Shown: one piece after another, positions 31,021 through 42,159 of the stretch
Layout of the letters: each line of letters opens with the position of its first letter
Position numbering within the stretch: position 1 is the first letter of the stretch
Origin: Cryoendolithus antarcticus
Lineage: Eukaryota; Ascomycota; Dothideomycetes; Cladosporiales; Cladosporiaceae
NCBI GenBank assembly: GCA_002077065.1
Contig: NAJO01000059.1
Span: 1-64,000 of the forward strand
Direction of reading: 5' to 3'
Length of the DNA: 64,000 nucleotides
The notes under the pieces: generated by a model
Database searches by the model: none
Told to the model about the DNA's origin: nothing
Seen by the model: the letters and a program-made list of their open reading frames with translations, nothing else
Program-made: the position numbers and the translations under genes

Positions 31021-31394
31021 GTCGCTAAGCTTGTACCTCAGTGCTCTCGCTCAATTGCTCGCTCGAACACTCGCTCGGCGATATGCTCGGGCGCTAGTAG
31101 ATGGTTGCGCGATCGCAATGGTGGGGTAGTGCAGGGGTTGTGTGCACTCTTCGCGGGTGTGTATCTACTTCGCTCAACCACAGTTCACCCCATGGCGCCA
31201 TGTGTGGAGGTCTCTGCGGGGAATAGGCGAATTTGGGGGGTGCCAGACTAGGTCTAAGGCGTAAATCCAGGTGTTCGACACGAGTCGGTGGAGCGTGCGA
31301 TAGGCGATTGCTCAGGCGACTGGCCAAGTCTGGTGGCGCTCTGGAGCGACAAGTCTACACTCAACCTTCGGAGCGGTATGGCGTTGGCAGACGC

Positions 31395-31400
31395 TATATA
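31395..31400 (+). promoter_or_regulatory. TATA-like element of the permease gene
   Basis: TATATA inside CTATATAG, about 115 bp before the permease ATG. Strongly inducible sugar genes often have such an element. Confidence 0.45.
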
Positions 31401-31516
31401 GATCATGGTTGTGTCCACCGGAATGTCAATGGCATCGCAACATCAAACAGGTTCTACTCGGATACTATCATTATCCGGCACACTCGTGGCCAATCACTCA
31501 TATCAACACCAGCACC

Positions 31517-33307
31517 ATGGCCACTACCCGGACGTTCTCCATCAGTGGCAACAACGAGTCGCTGAACCAACGCCGAGAGAGTATCACAGCCCAGGATGTC
31601 GGCGCCCTAGCACGCGTCGACACAGTCGTGGCCGAAGAGGCAGCCAAGGCCACGCAGACTGAGGTCAATATGACTTTGTCACAAGGGCTGAAAATCTATC
31701 CCAAGGCGATAGGATGGAGCGTCCTCCTGTCGACTTGCATCGTTATGGAAGGGTTCGACCTGGTGCTCATCAACTCGCTGGTAGCGCTTCCTGCGTTTCA
31801 AATGCGCTTCGGCGACCCTGTCGGCGATGGAACTTATCAGATCAGTGCAGCGTGGCAGTCTGGACTCGCGAACGGCGCTCTCGTGGGCGAGATGCTCGGG
31901 TTGATGCTGATCGGTCTCATCGTAGAGCGTCTGGGCTACAAAAAAACTCTCATCGGTGCACTTACCATGATTACTGGACTTATATTCATTGTCTTCTTCG
32001 CGCAGAGCCTTCCCATGCTCCTGGTTGGCGAGATTCTGATGGGAATTCCATGGGGCGCGTTTCAGGTGAGGATATTCCAACGAAGTGTGTGACCGATTTG
32101 CTAATGCGAGACAGACACTTACCACAACATACGCTGCGGAAGTCTGCCCTGTGCAGCTGCGCGCCTACCTCACCACGTACGTCAACCTCTGCTGGGTGCT
32201 TGGTCAATTCCTCTCTTCCGGAGTTCTCAAGGGCGTCTCGGGCGAGACTGGGCCCATTGGGTACAAGCTCCCTTATGCCCTTCAGTGGATCTGGCCGATC
32301 CCTCTGATAATAGGCATCGCCCTTGCACCTGAGTCACCATGGTGGCTGGTCCGTCATCAGCGCTTTGACGAGGCGAAGCACTCTCTGCAGCGACTCACGT
32401 CAAAGGGTCAAGGGACGGTCGACCACAACGAGACGATTGCCATGATGCTGTACACCGATGAGCTCGAGAAAGCTTCGACTGCAGGCGTGAAATACATCGA
32501 CTGCTTCAAGGGTACGAATTTGCGACGCACGGAGATCGTCTGCATGGTCTGGGCTATACAGACCCTGTGTGGCAGCGCATTCATCGGCTACAGCACCTAC
32601 TTTTTCGAGCAAGCCGGTCTGGACGTCTCTTCGGCATTCTCGATGACCCTCGGAGTCTATGGTCTTGGCGCGGTGGGCACAATCTCGTCCTGGTTCCTAA
32701 TGATGAAGGTTGGGCGCCGAAACATTTACCTATACGGTCAGGTATGCATGGTCTGCATCCTGCTCGTTATCGGCTTTCTCGGTATCATTCCTCGCTCGGC
32801 TACAGGCGCACAGTGGGCTATTGGCGCTCTGCTGATCATCTACACCTTCGTGTATGACTTCACCGTCGGACCTGTATGGTAAGTTATTGGCCTGCACCTC
32901 CACACCGATTATTTTATTGACATCGCCCCAGTTACTCTCTTGTTGCCGAGATTTCGTCAACCAGGCTCCGCAATAAGTCCGTCATTCTTGCTCGCAACTT
33001 CTACAACATCACTGGCATCATCGCAAATATCCTTACCCCTCGCATGCTCAGCCCGACGGCTTGGGCTTGGGGTGCAAAGGCTGGCTTCTTCTGGGCCGGT
33101 GTTGGGGCATTGTGCACTGTCTACACCTTCTTCAGGATTCCGGAACCCAAAGATCGTACCTACGCGGAGATGGACATGCTGTTCGAGGCCAAGGTGAGCG
33201 CTCGCAAGTTCAAGCACACAAGCGTCGAGAATTTCGCATCGGCCGGGTCGGATGGGCACAGAGGGTCGGTGGAGAAGCAAAATGTGGCGATGAACGAGAA
33301 GTCTTAG
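31517..33307 (+). CDS. MFS sugar transporter, maltose-permease type
   Basis: Three exons, 31517-32065, 32115-32878 and 32932-33307, giving 562 residues. The N-terminal 55 residues are cytosolic, then 12 membrane helices. Sugar-porter signatures: EGFDLVLINSL in helix 1, GLIVERLGYKKT (motif A region), PESPWWLVRH after helix 6, and in the second half DFTVGPVCYSLVAEISSTRLRNKSV, which is very like fungal alpha-glucoside:H+ symporters. The closing PEPKDRTYAEMDMLFEAKV is the conserved cytosolic tail. It probably imports maltose at the plasma membrane for the neighbouring maltase. The last exon completes the VGPVCYSLVAE motif, confirming the splice at 32878/32932. Confidence 0.92.
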
Positions 33308-33908
33308 ACATCTTGTGAAAGTGGTGCGAACGGGCGAGCAGAATTAATGACGCAATGCCACGAGTACGCAGTACTGTACATAGCGTTTATCGTACCTTGA
33401 CCTTTGTGTTCAACCTACGTCTACTTCTCCAGATGTCCGAAACGCGGCCAATGCGTACATCAACTTGCCTGCTGCGGTCAACTGCTATGCTGCTGTGTCC
33501 AAGAGACAGCAACCTCTTCAGCCGAGACACCGATGAACCTGCGGTTTCTCACCTATAACAACTTCAGCTCTGCTATCGTGAGTACGCTTGTACCAGCACA
33601 GGAGCGTCCAAGGCTGTGACGAGACGAACCTGTTCCAGCCAGTCCGCATGCGTTTCCGCCCTGTGTACACACCTCAGGCATCAATACAGATCTAGAAGTC
33701 ATACAATCGCCTGTCCTTAGCGTTTACAACTCTCTCCCCTGTTCAGACGATCCTCGACCTTTGGGCCAAGCATCTGATGTGTAGGGTTACGGCGAGCAGC
33801 GACGAGACTTTCCAGTGTCTATCAGCTTACGGTTGAACCTCAGATCTTTGTATCTGTAAGAAGATCTTTAGGCTGGGCATTTACATGTTAGACTGGGTCA
33901 TCTAGGGC
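33308..33908. other. intergenic, no gene recognised
   Basis: About 600 bp after the permease. Two overlapping short frames at 33355-33619 show no family pattern. Confidence 0.45.
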
Positions 33909-36278
33909 TTGTGTCGATTCTGGGCGGCGAGATATCTACAAGCTGATCTGCAGGCGACACTAATGATGGCGCTGCGTTCCGCTCCTCGCCTCACGCCGTC
34001 GTACGCCGCCTTCACGGTCAGGGCTGACGATCCCAGTGTTCATGCACGATTTGAACAAGCGCTTGATGCCAGTGGACCGAAGCAGCTAGCAAAAGAGCGA
34101 GCCGACAAAGCACGTAATTCAAAGGAGCTTTGGCTTTCAGGTGTGTATGACCCTGAGACTCTGCCATACCTCAAGCCAAAGTACGCTAGCATAGTAGGGA
34201 CTGAGTCTACAGAAAAACGTCGTCGAGGGACGAGTGGTCCTGCAAGCCACAGCAATATACATGCTCAGCATCAGCCACGGCGTCGATCAGGCGATACACG
34301 CGCGAAGTCGATCAGCCCACGCGAGCGATTTCGATTCGCCCGATGTGTGGTTTGCGCGGGTATCTTCGAGTACCGGCTCGGCGACACCTCCACGGTCAAT
34401 GTCTACGCTGGTCTGCCGGGGCCTGGACCCTATAGTGCGATCTCGTACGTATGGGGATCTCCGTCTGACATTACAGTGGGGTGTGCGAGCTGCAATTATA
34501 TCACAATCTTTCCGATGCATAGCATCTCGAAGTTCTCCGATGTTATGTACTTAGCCGGTGCCCGCAGTACTGTGTGGTTGGATGCGCTGTCGATTGATCA
34601 AGCGGATCCGGAAGACCAGGCTCGCCAGATCCCGGCGATGGGTGAAATCTATAACAATGCTTCCAAAGTGTCGGTACTTTCGCCAGCTTCAGATGGTCGT
34701 GCGTATCAGCTTTTGACCACCCTGTCGTATGTTGTGAAGGAGATCCTAGATCGTCCAGCTCACTTCATCTTCAATTACGAGGATGCCGTGGCAGCTGGGG
34801 CTGAAGCGGATGACAATGCTTCTCGGCGGACCATTAAGCAAGCTCTGCCGGTGGACGAGAGCTTTTATAGGCCCACGTACGGTGCCAGAGCGACCTCAGA
34901 GCTGTGCGCCGAGTTCGTCGCGTGTCTGCAGGCCTTTGACGCAGTTGTACAGGACTTCCAGTGTTGGTCTCGCGCATGGACGTGCCAAGAATGGGCAATG
35001 GCTTCAGACATCGACTTTGGTCTTGAGACTAATGCTTCGGGTCATCAGCATGCGATGATCCGACACGGACGTTTTACCTCAGTCAAGTCACGAATCTTCA
35101 GCGCAGCGTCCCTGATCGCACAGTACATCTCTCTTGAGGGACCGTATGCCAAAGCTCACTTTGGTCTTAGTAGGGGACCAGTGACTGACTTCTTCAATCT
35201 CATGAAGCGTCTTTTCCCGCTTAAGGCGCAGATGCTCGCACCCGACGAGGTGGATACGCGTGAGTCCCTTTTCTAGTCTTAGATGCCGAGCACCGGGTGC
35301 TACCAGCTCCTGGGCCTTCGAGCAACTCCTCGAGCAAGCGAGCTTGCAGGCCGTAAAGCGCGACTGCAAATTATGCTCAGTGCATTCGCGACTAGTGAGC
35401 GGAACGCTAGGTTCCATGCCGACCATGTAGCATGCTGGGCGAGCATGTGCGGCGTGCAATACAAGTACGTAAAGGAGGACACTCTACTTGCCGCTGTAAG
35501 GAAGGTCAAATCCGCCCTGAGGGCATCAGGGATCAGGCTTTTCGACTTCGTGCCAGAGGGACTGGAGTGTGATGACCGCAAGATGCTTTCCTACTTTCAT
35601 CTTACCAGACTCCATCAAATGTGCAATGCAGAAGACGGTGCGATATTCGAAGCCCTGCCCATGTTGACCGGCCAATGCGATGCTGGAGAGCATTTGGCCA
35701 TTGTGCTTGCCCAAGATCTGCGCAAGATGACTGCCTTGGAAGCCTCAGAGCGCGTACGACAAGTGAGTGGAAGCGTGAGCAGCAGTGTACTGCTATCTGA
35801 CGCCGTCCGAGCGATCGATCTCCTGCTAAGCTCGGCGAATCACGAGTCGGACGATTCCATCATGTTCAGCACCCTCCGCCAGCCATTCAGTCTGTTCCTC
35901 AAGTCTCTCCCGGTGCCGCTGTTAGAGCTGTAACAAGGTTCTGCAGGTCAAAATACCTGTTAGAGATCCTCATGGCAAGCAGAAGTGTCTCGTGGTCTGG
36001 TCACTGTGCGCAAAGACGATACCAGATGCCAGTCTCGCAATCGGCCGCGAACCTGTCAATGGATCTCTCATGCTGCTGAGAATGCACAGTCGCTGTGTCT
36101 ACAGCATCGCATATCTGACGTTCACAGACTTGTCATTGTTTCGGATGAGCAAGGAAATGTCGATCTACTACTCAACACGCCGAAGCGTAGTGACGTGACG
36201 GTCGGATTTCGAGGTGGAGGTACCTTGACGGACGACCGACACCTGACGTGTAAAATTGATATGGGAGAGTACTTCTGA
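33909..36278 (+). CDS. HET (heterokaryon incompatibility) domain protein, 3' end frame-broken
   Basis: Exon 1 33909-35259 and exon 2 from 35350, with a 90-nt intron (GTGAGT to TTGCAG). A later start, MMALRS at 33963, is equally possible. The HET core is clear: YSAISYVWGSP, TVWLDALSIDQADPEDQARQIPAMGEIYNNA and WSRAWTCQEWAMASD. Beyond it comes the usual ERNARFHADHVACWASMCG segment. The frame stops with TAA at 35931-35933, but HET-like coding resumes in the +1 frame (CNKVLQVKIPVRD through IAYLTFTD). It then shifts back near 36123 to RLVIVSDEQGNVDLLLN and ends at 36278 (CKIDMGEYF). Either the tail is degenerate or there are two sequence errors. HET domains trigger cell death after fusion of incompatible strains; an intact core could still be active. 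The core fold assignment is firm. Confidence 0.7.
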
Positions 36279-36320
36279 GCAATGCATCAGCAACAGACAG
36301 CGACTTGAACGTACTCTCCT

Positions 36321-37140
36321 TTAACACGCGTTGTTGATACCATCACCACCCACCCTGAGGCCACCCTTGCCAAGACTTCCGTCTTCCATATCCTTGACCT
36401 CACCAAACACCTGCAGGAATGCAGCCGGCTCCTCAGCCCCTTGCACTTCATGTCGCCCGTTGATCGTGAAATTCGGCACACCCGTCACAAAGCTTTGCTG
36501 GGCTTGCTTGACCTCGCGATCGACCTCTGGCCCGCCCTTGCCTTCCTCCAGCCAGCTCTTAACCTCTGCTTCGTCCAAACCGGCCTTGACACCCCGCGCA
36601 ATCAGCACAGGAGTGGTCGTGATGTCCTCGTTGGCTTCGAAGTATGCGTTGAAGAGCTGTTCGACGACTCTTGTCTGCACATCTTCGCCCTTTGTCTTTC
36701 CCAGCTGTATCAAGCGATGGCTGTCGCGTGTGTTGCCGGTCTTGCCACCGAACTTGAAATCTATGCCGACCTGCTTTCCCAGTCGCGCGAGATGTCCGAA
36801 CATGACCTGAGTGCGCTGCTCACCGAACTTGGAGGCGTAGTATGCGGCCTTGTCGACCGACTTCGGCGCATCTGGATTGAGGTAAAAGGGGAGCCATGAG
36901 ATTGCGAAGGTGTCGCCCGGGAAACTAGTCTTGTGCTGCTTGATCGCGAGATCGAGGCGATTCTTTCCGACGTAGCACTGTCTTATTAATTAGATCGCAG
37001 TTCCGCGAAGTCATTTTGGTCTTCCGACATACCCACTGTGACTCTGATCAGCAAATGTCCACGGTGACATTCCTTCCGAAGCCAAGTGTGCTTACTGGAC
37101 AGACTGTGTCGCTCACGACACTGATGTTGTACTTCGTCAT
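36321..37140 (-). CDS. DsbA/FrnE-like thioredoxin-fold oxidoreductase with a 3-nt micro-exon
   Basis: Exons 37096-37140, 37033-37035 (3 nt, TGG) and 36321-36977 give 234 residues, the usual length. Exon 1 encodes MTKYNISVVSDTVCP and exon 3 begins CYVGKNRLDLAI. Joining them directly would give CPCYVG. A TGG flanked by TCACAG and GTATGT lies in between and restores the family CPWCYVG redox motif, splitting a 118-nt gap into introns of 60 and 55 nt, both with branch-like sequences. The C-terminal part shows ITTTPVLIARGVKAGLDEAEVKSWLEEG and VPNFTINGRHEVQGA with the cis-Pro (GVP), as in FrnE/2-hydroxychromene-isomerase-like proteins. Likely cytosolic thiol chemistry or polyketide-like isomerisation; substrate unknown. 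Confidence 0.8.
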
Positions 37141-37512
37141 TCTCCTAATGCTAGCCCTGAACGCCAGCGTAGAGCTGAGAGCTTTGTTTTACCTTGATAG
37201 TATGGAAATGGGGATGACAGAAATTGAGCGGAGATAGGGTTATACTTATCAAAGGCAGGATCTCGATACCTTGCGGAGCTTATGAAGCTTCACGACATCC
37301 GGCAACAAGCCTGACCAGTTCGCTGAGGAGCTTTACGTTAACAGAAGTGGCGGCAGCGAGCTCTCTGACGGAGGACGGAACTATGGGGAGAGCAATTACT
37401 AATCCTGACAGCCGAAGGCGTGCCCGATGTTTGCCGAGGAGCCGTGATACGTGCTCAAAGTTATGCAACATGAATGAAAGCCCGTCCGAATGCAAACCCC
37501 ATGACTGCGAGA
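37141..37512. promoter_or_regulatory. divergent promoter of the FrnE-like and dehydrogenase genes
   Basis: About 370 bp between two divergent starts. I see no nameable motif. Confidence 0.35.
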
Positions 37513-38457
37513 ATGGCTGACAAGCCCACCTCCATCGCCATCGTAGGAGCCGGCACGATAGGTCTCAGCTTTGCCGCGTTGCATCTGGCGAAAAGCCCGG
37601 AGTGTCTTGTGAGCATCTTCGACACTCGATCGGACTTACGGAACTATGTGCACGCGTCTCTCCCTGGGTATCTCACCGACGTGGACGTGGCACAATGTCT
37701 GGCACGTCTGAAGATTACGACTAGTCTAGAGGATGCTGTCAAGGACGCGGATGTCGTTCAGGAACAAGGACCCGAGAACCTGGACTTCAAGCAGAAGATC
37801 TGGCCTAAGATCGAGGCAGCGGCTTCCAAGGATGCGCTCTTCTGGTCGAGTACGTCTGGTATTCTGGCCAGCGAACAGAGTCAACATATGCATGATCGAT
37901 CTAGGTTGATCGTCGTGCATCCGTACAATCCGCCACATGTCATGCCTCTCCTTGAGGTGGTGCCATCACCATCAACAACTCAGGATGTCGTTGATCGAAC
38001 GTTGACATTCTGGCAGTCACTTGGTCGTGTGCCAGTGTTGATCCGTAAAGAATGCACAGGTTTTGTGGCAAACCGCTTAGCTTTCGCACTATTCCGCGAG
38101 GCATGTAGCCTCGTAGCACAAGGTGTAGTCAGCGTCGAGGACCTTGACTCCGTCGTGCAAAGCTCGATGGGTCCTAGATGGACTGTTGCTGGTCCGTTCA
38201 AGAGCTACCACGCTGGTGGCGGCGAGGGCGGATTGCAAAGCTTCATGGATAAGATTGGAGTTACTGTACAGGCTTGCTGGACCGCCAGCGATGACGATGT
38301 GAAAAAGCATGATGTACGAGTCGATGCAGATTGGCAGCGGGAAGTATGCAGACAGACGAAGGAAGTATATGGCGTTGTTGAAGTCAGTGAACGAGATCGC
38401 AAGACGAGACGAGTACTGGAAGCGGTACAGGACGGGACGTTGCCCACACGCCCTTGA
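37513..38457 (+). CDS. 3-hydroxyacyl-CoA dehydrogenase-like / L-gulonate 3-dehydrogenase
   Basis: Single exon, 314 residues from MADKPTS; another Met four codons upstream (37501) is equally possible. The NAD-binding Rossmann motif GAGTIGLSFAALHLA is followed by a strand ending in FDTR, which favours NAD over NADP. Then come QEQGPENLDFKQKIW, SSTSGILAS and HPYNPPHVMPLLEVV, with the catalytic His of the family. The C-terminal domain starts GFVANRLAFALFREACSLVAQGVVSVEDLD. At about 320 residues with one 3HCDH C-domain it resembles lambda-crystallin/gulonate or carnitine dehydrogenases more than mitochondrial HADH. There is no mitochondrial presequence. The exact substrate cannot be told. Confidence 0.85.
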   Translation: MADKPTSIAIVGAGTIGLSFAALHLAKSPECLVSIFDTRSDLRNYVHASLPGYLTDVDVAQCLARLKITTSLEDAVKDADVVQEQGPENLDFKQKIWPKIEAAASKDALFWSSTSGILASEQSQHMHDRSRLIVVHPYNPPHVMPLLEVVPSPSTTQDVVDRTLTFWQSLGRVPVLIRKECTGFVANRLAFALFREACSLVAQGVVSVEDLDSVVQSSMGPRWTVAGPFKSYHAGGGEGGLQSFMDKIGVTVQACWTASDDDVKKHDVRVDADWQREVCRQTKEVYGVVEVSERDRKTRRVLEAVQDGTLPTRP

Positions 38458-38677
38458 AAGCAGACTATCATGCTTGCACTACTGTCTAAGGGAAGGTGTA
38501 TGACTCCAGGATCTTCTCAACAACGCCACAAGTGATGTATGACATATCTCGGCTGCTCCGAGTTTCCCTCCAAGCAAGCTGTCGGCAGCTGAAGCAAATC
38601 GTTGCATGTCCGGAGCTGCCGATATCTTATCAAACGCAGTCGCACGCCGTCAAAGAGCGTCATGAGTCCTTGGTAAG

Positions 38678-40046
38678 CTACTTGCCACCATTCCCACTCG
38701 CAAGATACTTGCCAAGCAGCGTATGCTTTGCGAACCAGCTCGCTTGCTTCTGGGGTTTGCCCGCTAGAGTAGAGCTGTCCAAGGCTGTGGCTGTGCCTTG
38801 CGCTTTCGCCTGTGCAGTTCCAGAGGATCCATCTTCCGCATCAGCAACACTCTCAGGCAATGACACCGGCTCGTCCCAGAACTTGTGCTCGCTCATCTTG
38901 TTTGCGAAATCGAAAGGATCGGCCACCTGCCAGTACCATTTCCTCTGGTCCCTCCATCCCGGTCCCCGGACTTCGGTCAGGCCATCTTTCGCCAGGTATA
39001 CCTTGTTACTTCTCGGTAGATACTTGCCCGGGTGAAAGACATTAAGCCCCACCGACACAATGAGCATCAGCGACGCTTCGAAAACGTAGAAGTAGGCTTC
39101 GTGCTTGAGCACAGCACCATTGTATCCTTCAAAGTACTCCACGACGCGGTAGATGCAGCGTATGAATATCAGTAGGGCGCTCGCGAAGAGGCTCCATACT
39201 GCTTTCTTCAGCTTCGGCGTAAGAAGACCACTGCTCTTCACTCGGTTGTGCCACGTGCCGAGAAGCACAAAGAGTCCGAGGAAGAGAATGACCTGTGCGG
39301 TCAAGCCGACTTTGATAAGTATTTCTCCGGCAAGTCGTTCGCCCGGACTGGCATCTGTGTTGGCGACACGTGGTGCTCCACTCCCCTAGTCATCGTATAT
39401 CAGCATTGTGCGGTCCTCCGAGGACCATCATCACTACTGACAAGCAAAACCTCGATCAGTGCATCAAGACCGAGGAATGTAGTCACTACACGCCCTGGAT
39501 GCCAGGGCGATAGCCACGGGATGTAATAGACGAGGCGAGCAAGGATAAAGTAATTTGCGCCGGCATAGACGGGTCTGCAAGATAAAGTCAGCACTTACAT
39601 CCGGGTGGGCTGGCTCAGTGATACTTACGGCGACATTACTGTCAGCACAACACTAGCGATTAAGATACCGAGATTGTCGATTCGAAACGCGCCGACCTCA
39701 CGCGCTACGAAGCCGCTCGCCATCAATAAAGCCCCCCAGGGCAACAGGAAGGTCATGCGCCAGCTCTTGTAGTGGCTGCTGGTGGATAAGCATGATATTG
39801 GTACGGGCGAGAAGACAGGCAAGACCTACTATGTTTGCCAGGCGTGCATAAGCCCAGAGAGCAGGAACGCTGCAGCGAAGATTGGAGGAGCGACTTTGTT
39901 GGGCGCATAATACCAGACGCTGCCAGGCACTGTGTCCATATCAGACTTGCTTGCGTGCTGAAGCTGCTGCACATCTTACCGTAGCTCCCTGGGTGTGCTG
40001 CAGTGGTGTCCTGCGCAAGATCACCAGAGCCACCGCCTTTAGGCAT
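38678..40046 (-). CDS. RTA1-like lipid-translocating exporter family membrane protein
   Basis: Five exons: 39980-40046, 39830-39929, 39629-39775, 39442-39574 and 38678-39385, all in phase, giving 384 residues. The first short exon (MPKGGGSGDLAQ) leads to VWYYAPNKVAPPIFAAAFLLSGLMHAWQT, the first helix. Six more helices follow, ending with the RTA1 signature CIYRVVEYFEGYNGAVLKHEAYFYVFEASLML. The cytosolic tail is hydrophilic. Yeast relatives (RTA1, RSB1) give resistance to aminocholesterol or move sphingoid bases across the plasma membrane; this is family knowledge, and the ligand here is unknown. It is convergent with the dehydrogenase gene. Confidence 0.83.
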
Positions 40047-41184
40047 GTTCAGACGAGCTGAGGCTTACGGCGAAGGCGGTTGAGAAGCTGGCGTTGCGGA
40101 TGTCGCAGTGTAGAACGTGCCAATGGAGAGTGCAACGATCAGACTTCACCACAGCAGACAGTACAGCTCATATATCTGTGTACAAGGGAATAGCATCCAG
40201 TTCCTGGCGTGCAACTGAGGGCGGAGCACATCAAGGGCCGTGACTATAACATACAAGTCTAGCAGCGCTGTGAGTGATGACCCCATCTGAAGGATCACGT
40301 CGGAACGACAGTCGCGCTCGTTGCGCACCGCTCACAAGTCTCACGAGCCCTAGCATCACTGTCAAAGAGATTGCTGCCTGACGATAGCGGCGTGTAGGCA
40401 AAAACGTCAGGAGACGCAACCTGCTGCCGGTGTTTGGTGAGGTTCCGCGCGGAACGAGGGGCGCAACCAGCAAGCGAGGTGCGCCAAGCGGATCTCCCTC
40501 ATGGACGCCGATGCAACTGCGCAAAGGTCAGGCGACACTCGCGCTGCTTCGCCTGGTTTCCACCGACGAGTCATTTGATGAGCTGGGAAAAAGCGTCGGG
40601 TATACGCGTCCATGTCGTTTGCCTTCAAGAGCGATACGGCTCACATGCTGTCGTTGACTCCCCTGACCAACACCACCATGGCTTGGCATTGCTTCGCTAG
40701 GAACGCATTCGAATCTGGCGTCGAATGCGCCGTGCTCCATCGCTGTGTGCTTCCGCCTTCCAGGGCGACTTATTATGTTCCGAATAATAGTGCCACGGTT
40801 CAGATTACCTTACGTCACAATGCACTGGTCCTCTCGCCAGTCTGAAACTTCGGAGCCCTACGACCTACGACCGTGACTGACTCACTCACTTACCTATCGG
40901 CAAGTCTTATGGCTGTTTGGAAGGTAACAAGTGCCGCAGCTTTGAGTGTTGAATCTCCAAATTGAGCTTTGCTGTTGACCGTCTGACCCAGCCTAGCCTA
41001 CAAGAGCGCTAGCCTGCGAGCGCGCAAACGTGAGATAGCCTAAGAGTCCACACATTCAGCCTCGCCAGGGGATCCTTTCACCTCTGTGCCGCACGTTGGT
41101 TACATGAGGCTATTGGACACGGCGCAAACCTGCACCCCAGTGATATCAGGTCTGTTCGAAGTACTGCACAGCGATAGCAACGTG
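40047..41184. other. intergenic, no gene recognised
   Basis: About 1.1 kb. Short frames near 40430-40845 overlap one another on both strands and have no family signal. Confidence 0.45.
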
Positions 41185-42159
41185 TCAGTGCGCATTCAAT
41201 CCCTTCTCCACGGCGAAGACATCGCCCTCGTTGAAGAAGGCGACAAGTAAGATATTCGGTCTTCTCTCATACAATCCTCTACACCGCACTCCATGCTCGC
41301 TCAGCTCACCAAAGTGGAAGCCAGCGGCATTGGTCGTGCTTGCATACGAACCATTTGGGTCGCGGAAACCCAGGAACTTCGCATACAGGAAATGATTCAT
41401 TAGACTCAGTCGATCCGGGACATACCAAGGGGGCTCCCATCGCGGTCTTGCAGGTCTGCAGTCAAACTGATTCGGCGCTTCGATGCCGAAATTCGTCTCG
41501 AAGAGATAGCGCCATTCGAGTAGAAGGTAAGGTGCAATTGCTTCGTTTGCTCCGGAAAAGACGAAAGTGACCAGACGTTGGTTTGTGGCGACCATCTGAG
41601 CTATAGTGGGCCAGTCCGCAATCCGCATGTTGCCATAGCGGAGATGAAGAGGGGGAGTGTAGGACATAAGATCCAGTCCAGCGTTGCGGTAGGCTCGCAT
41701 CCAGTATCGCAGGTCGACTCCTGCGTTGACAAAGAGGAGAGTCACGACTTCTTTTGAGTTGGCATCAAGAAAGTCTTTGACTGTCAGTAGATAGCTGTCC
41801 AGGTCCCCGCCATCCATCAGCGCGCAGTTGAAGAGACATAGTCGTATCTCGTCTGACGAAGAATTTGGCCGATGGCCCTGAGCCTGTAGCAAGCGGATGC
41901 CAGCGTTCAACTGCACGGAGATGTTGAAGTGTTGGTTTCCTGACAGCGACCAGTTATTCTCCGCGGTCCTGATCGCAGGCGCGTTGTGAGTGCCTATAAA
42001 AGTCTGCTCTGAGTAGCGTCGCAAGTACAGCGAAGGTACCGGCTGGCGGGTACCAGGCGGTGTTGGCTTGAAGTCATCATGGTGCCTCGCAGTCGCTATA
42101 CTATACTCGATGCACTGCAGTAAGAAGAGCAGCAGAGATGGCGACCACATGGGTCCCAC
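41185..42159 (-). CDS. secreted PLC-like phosphodiesterase, second catalytic His apparently missing
   Basis: Single exon, 324 residues, N-terminal hydrophobic signal (WSPSLLLFLLQCIEYSIA). The PLC-X-like barrel begins at SEQTFIGTHNAPAI, with His58 in the place of the first catalytic histidine. The following NISVQLNAGIRLLQAQGH and ALMDGGDLDSYLLTVKDFLDANSKEVVTLLFVN are typical of fungal PLC-like phosphodiesterases. Many relatives have LCHTSC before the ALLDAG segment. Here the sequence is LCLFNC, so that His is replaced, and activity may be lost or changed. Other pieces (FETNFGIEAPNQFDCRPARP, MNHFLY) match the family. The substrate of this group is not settled, with GPI/PI-like lipids assumed. 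Confidence 0.82.
   Translation of the reverse strand: MGPMWSPSLLLFLLQCIEYSIATARHHDDFKPTPPGTRQPVPSLYLRRYSEQTFIGTHNAPAIRTAENNWSLSGNQHFNISVQLNAGIRLLQAQGHRPNSSSDEIRLCLFNCALMDGGDLDSYLLTVKDFLDANSKEVVTLLFVNAGVDLRYWMRAYRNAGLDLMSYTPPLHLRYGNMRIADWPTIAQMVATNQRLVTFVFSGANEAIAPYLLLEWRYLFETNFGIEAPNQFDCRPARPRWEPPWYVPDRLSLMNHFLYAKFLGFRDPNGSYASTTNAAGFHFGELSEHGVRCRGLYERRPNILLVAFFNEGDVFAVEKGLNAH

Larger units (their letters stand above)
30498..31516. promoter_or_regulatory. bidirectional promoter of maltase and sugar permease
   Basis: About 1 kb between two divergent starts. It contains two copies of TCGCTCGCTCG (30695-30705, 31010-31020), further CTCGCTCG half-copies at about 31061-31080, an inverted repeat at 30710-30736, and a TATA-like element at 31395-31400. 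Confidence 0.6.

Noticed and set aside
35260..35282. 23-nt GT...AG segment in the HET gene as an intron
   Set aside because: Too short for a spliceosomal intron; the 90-nt intron to 35349 gives a frame matching the HET C-terminal region.
36115..36125. CTGAC...TTCACAG as an intron acceptor in the HET tail
   Set aside because: The bases encode the conserved IAYLTFTD motif, so the acceptor-like string is more likely coincidence within coding sequence.
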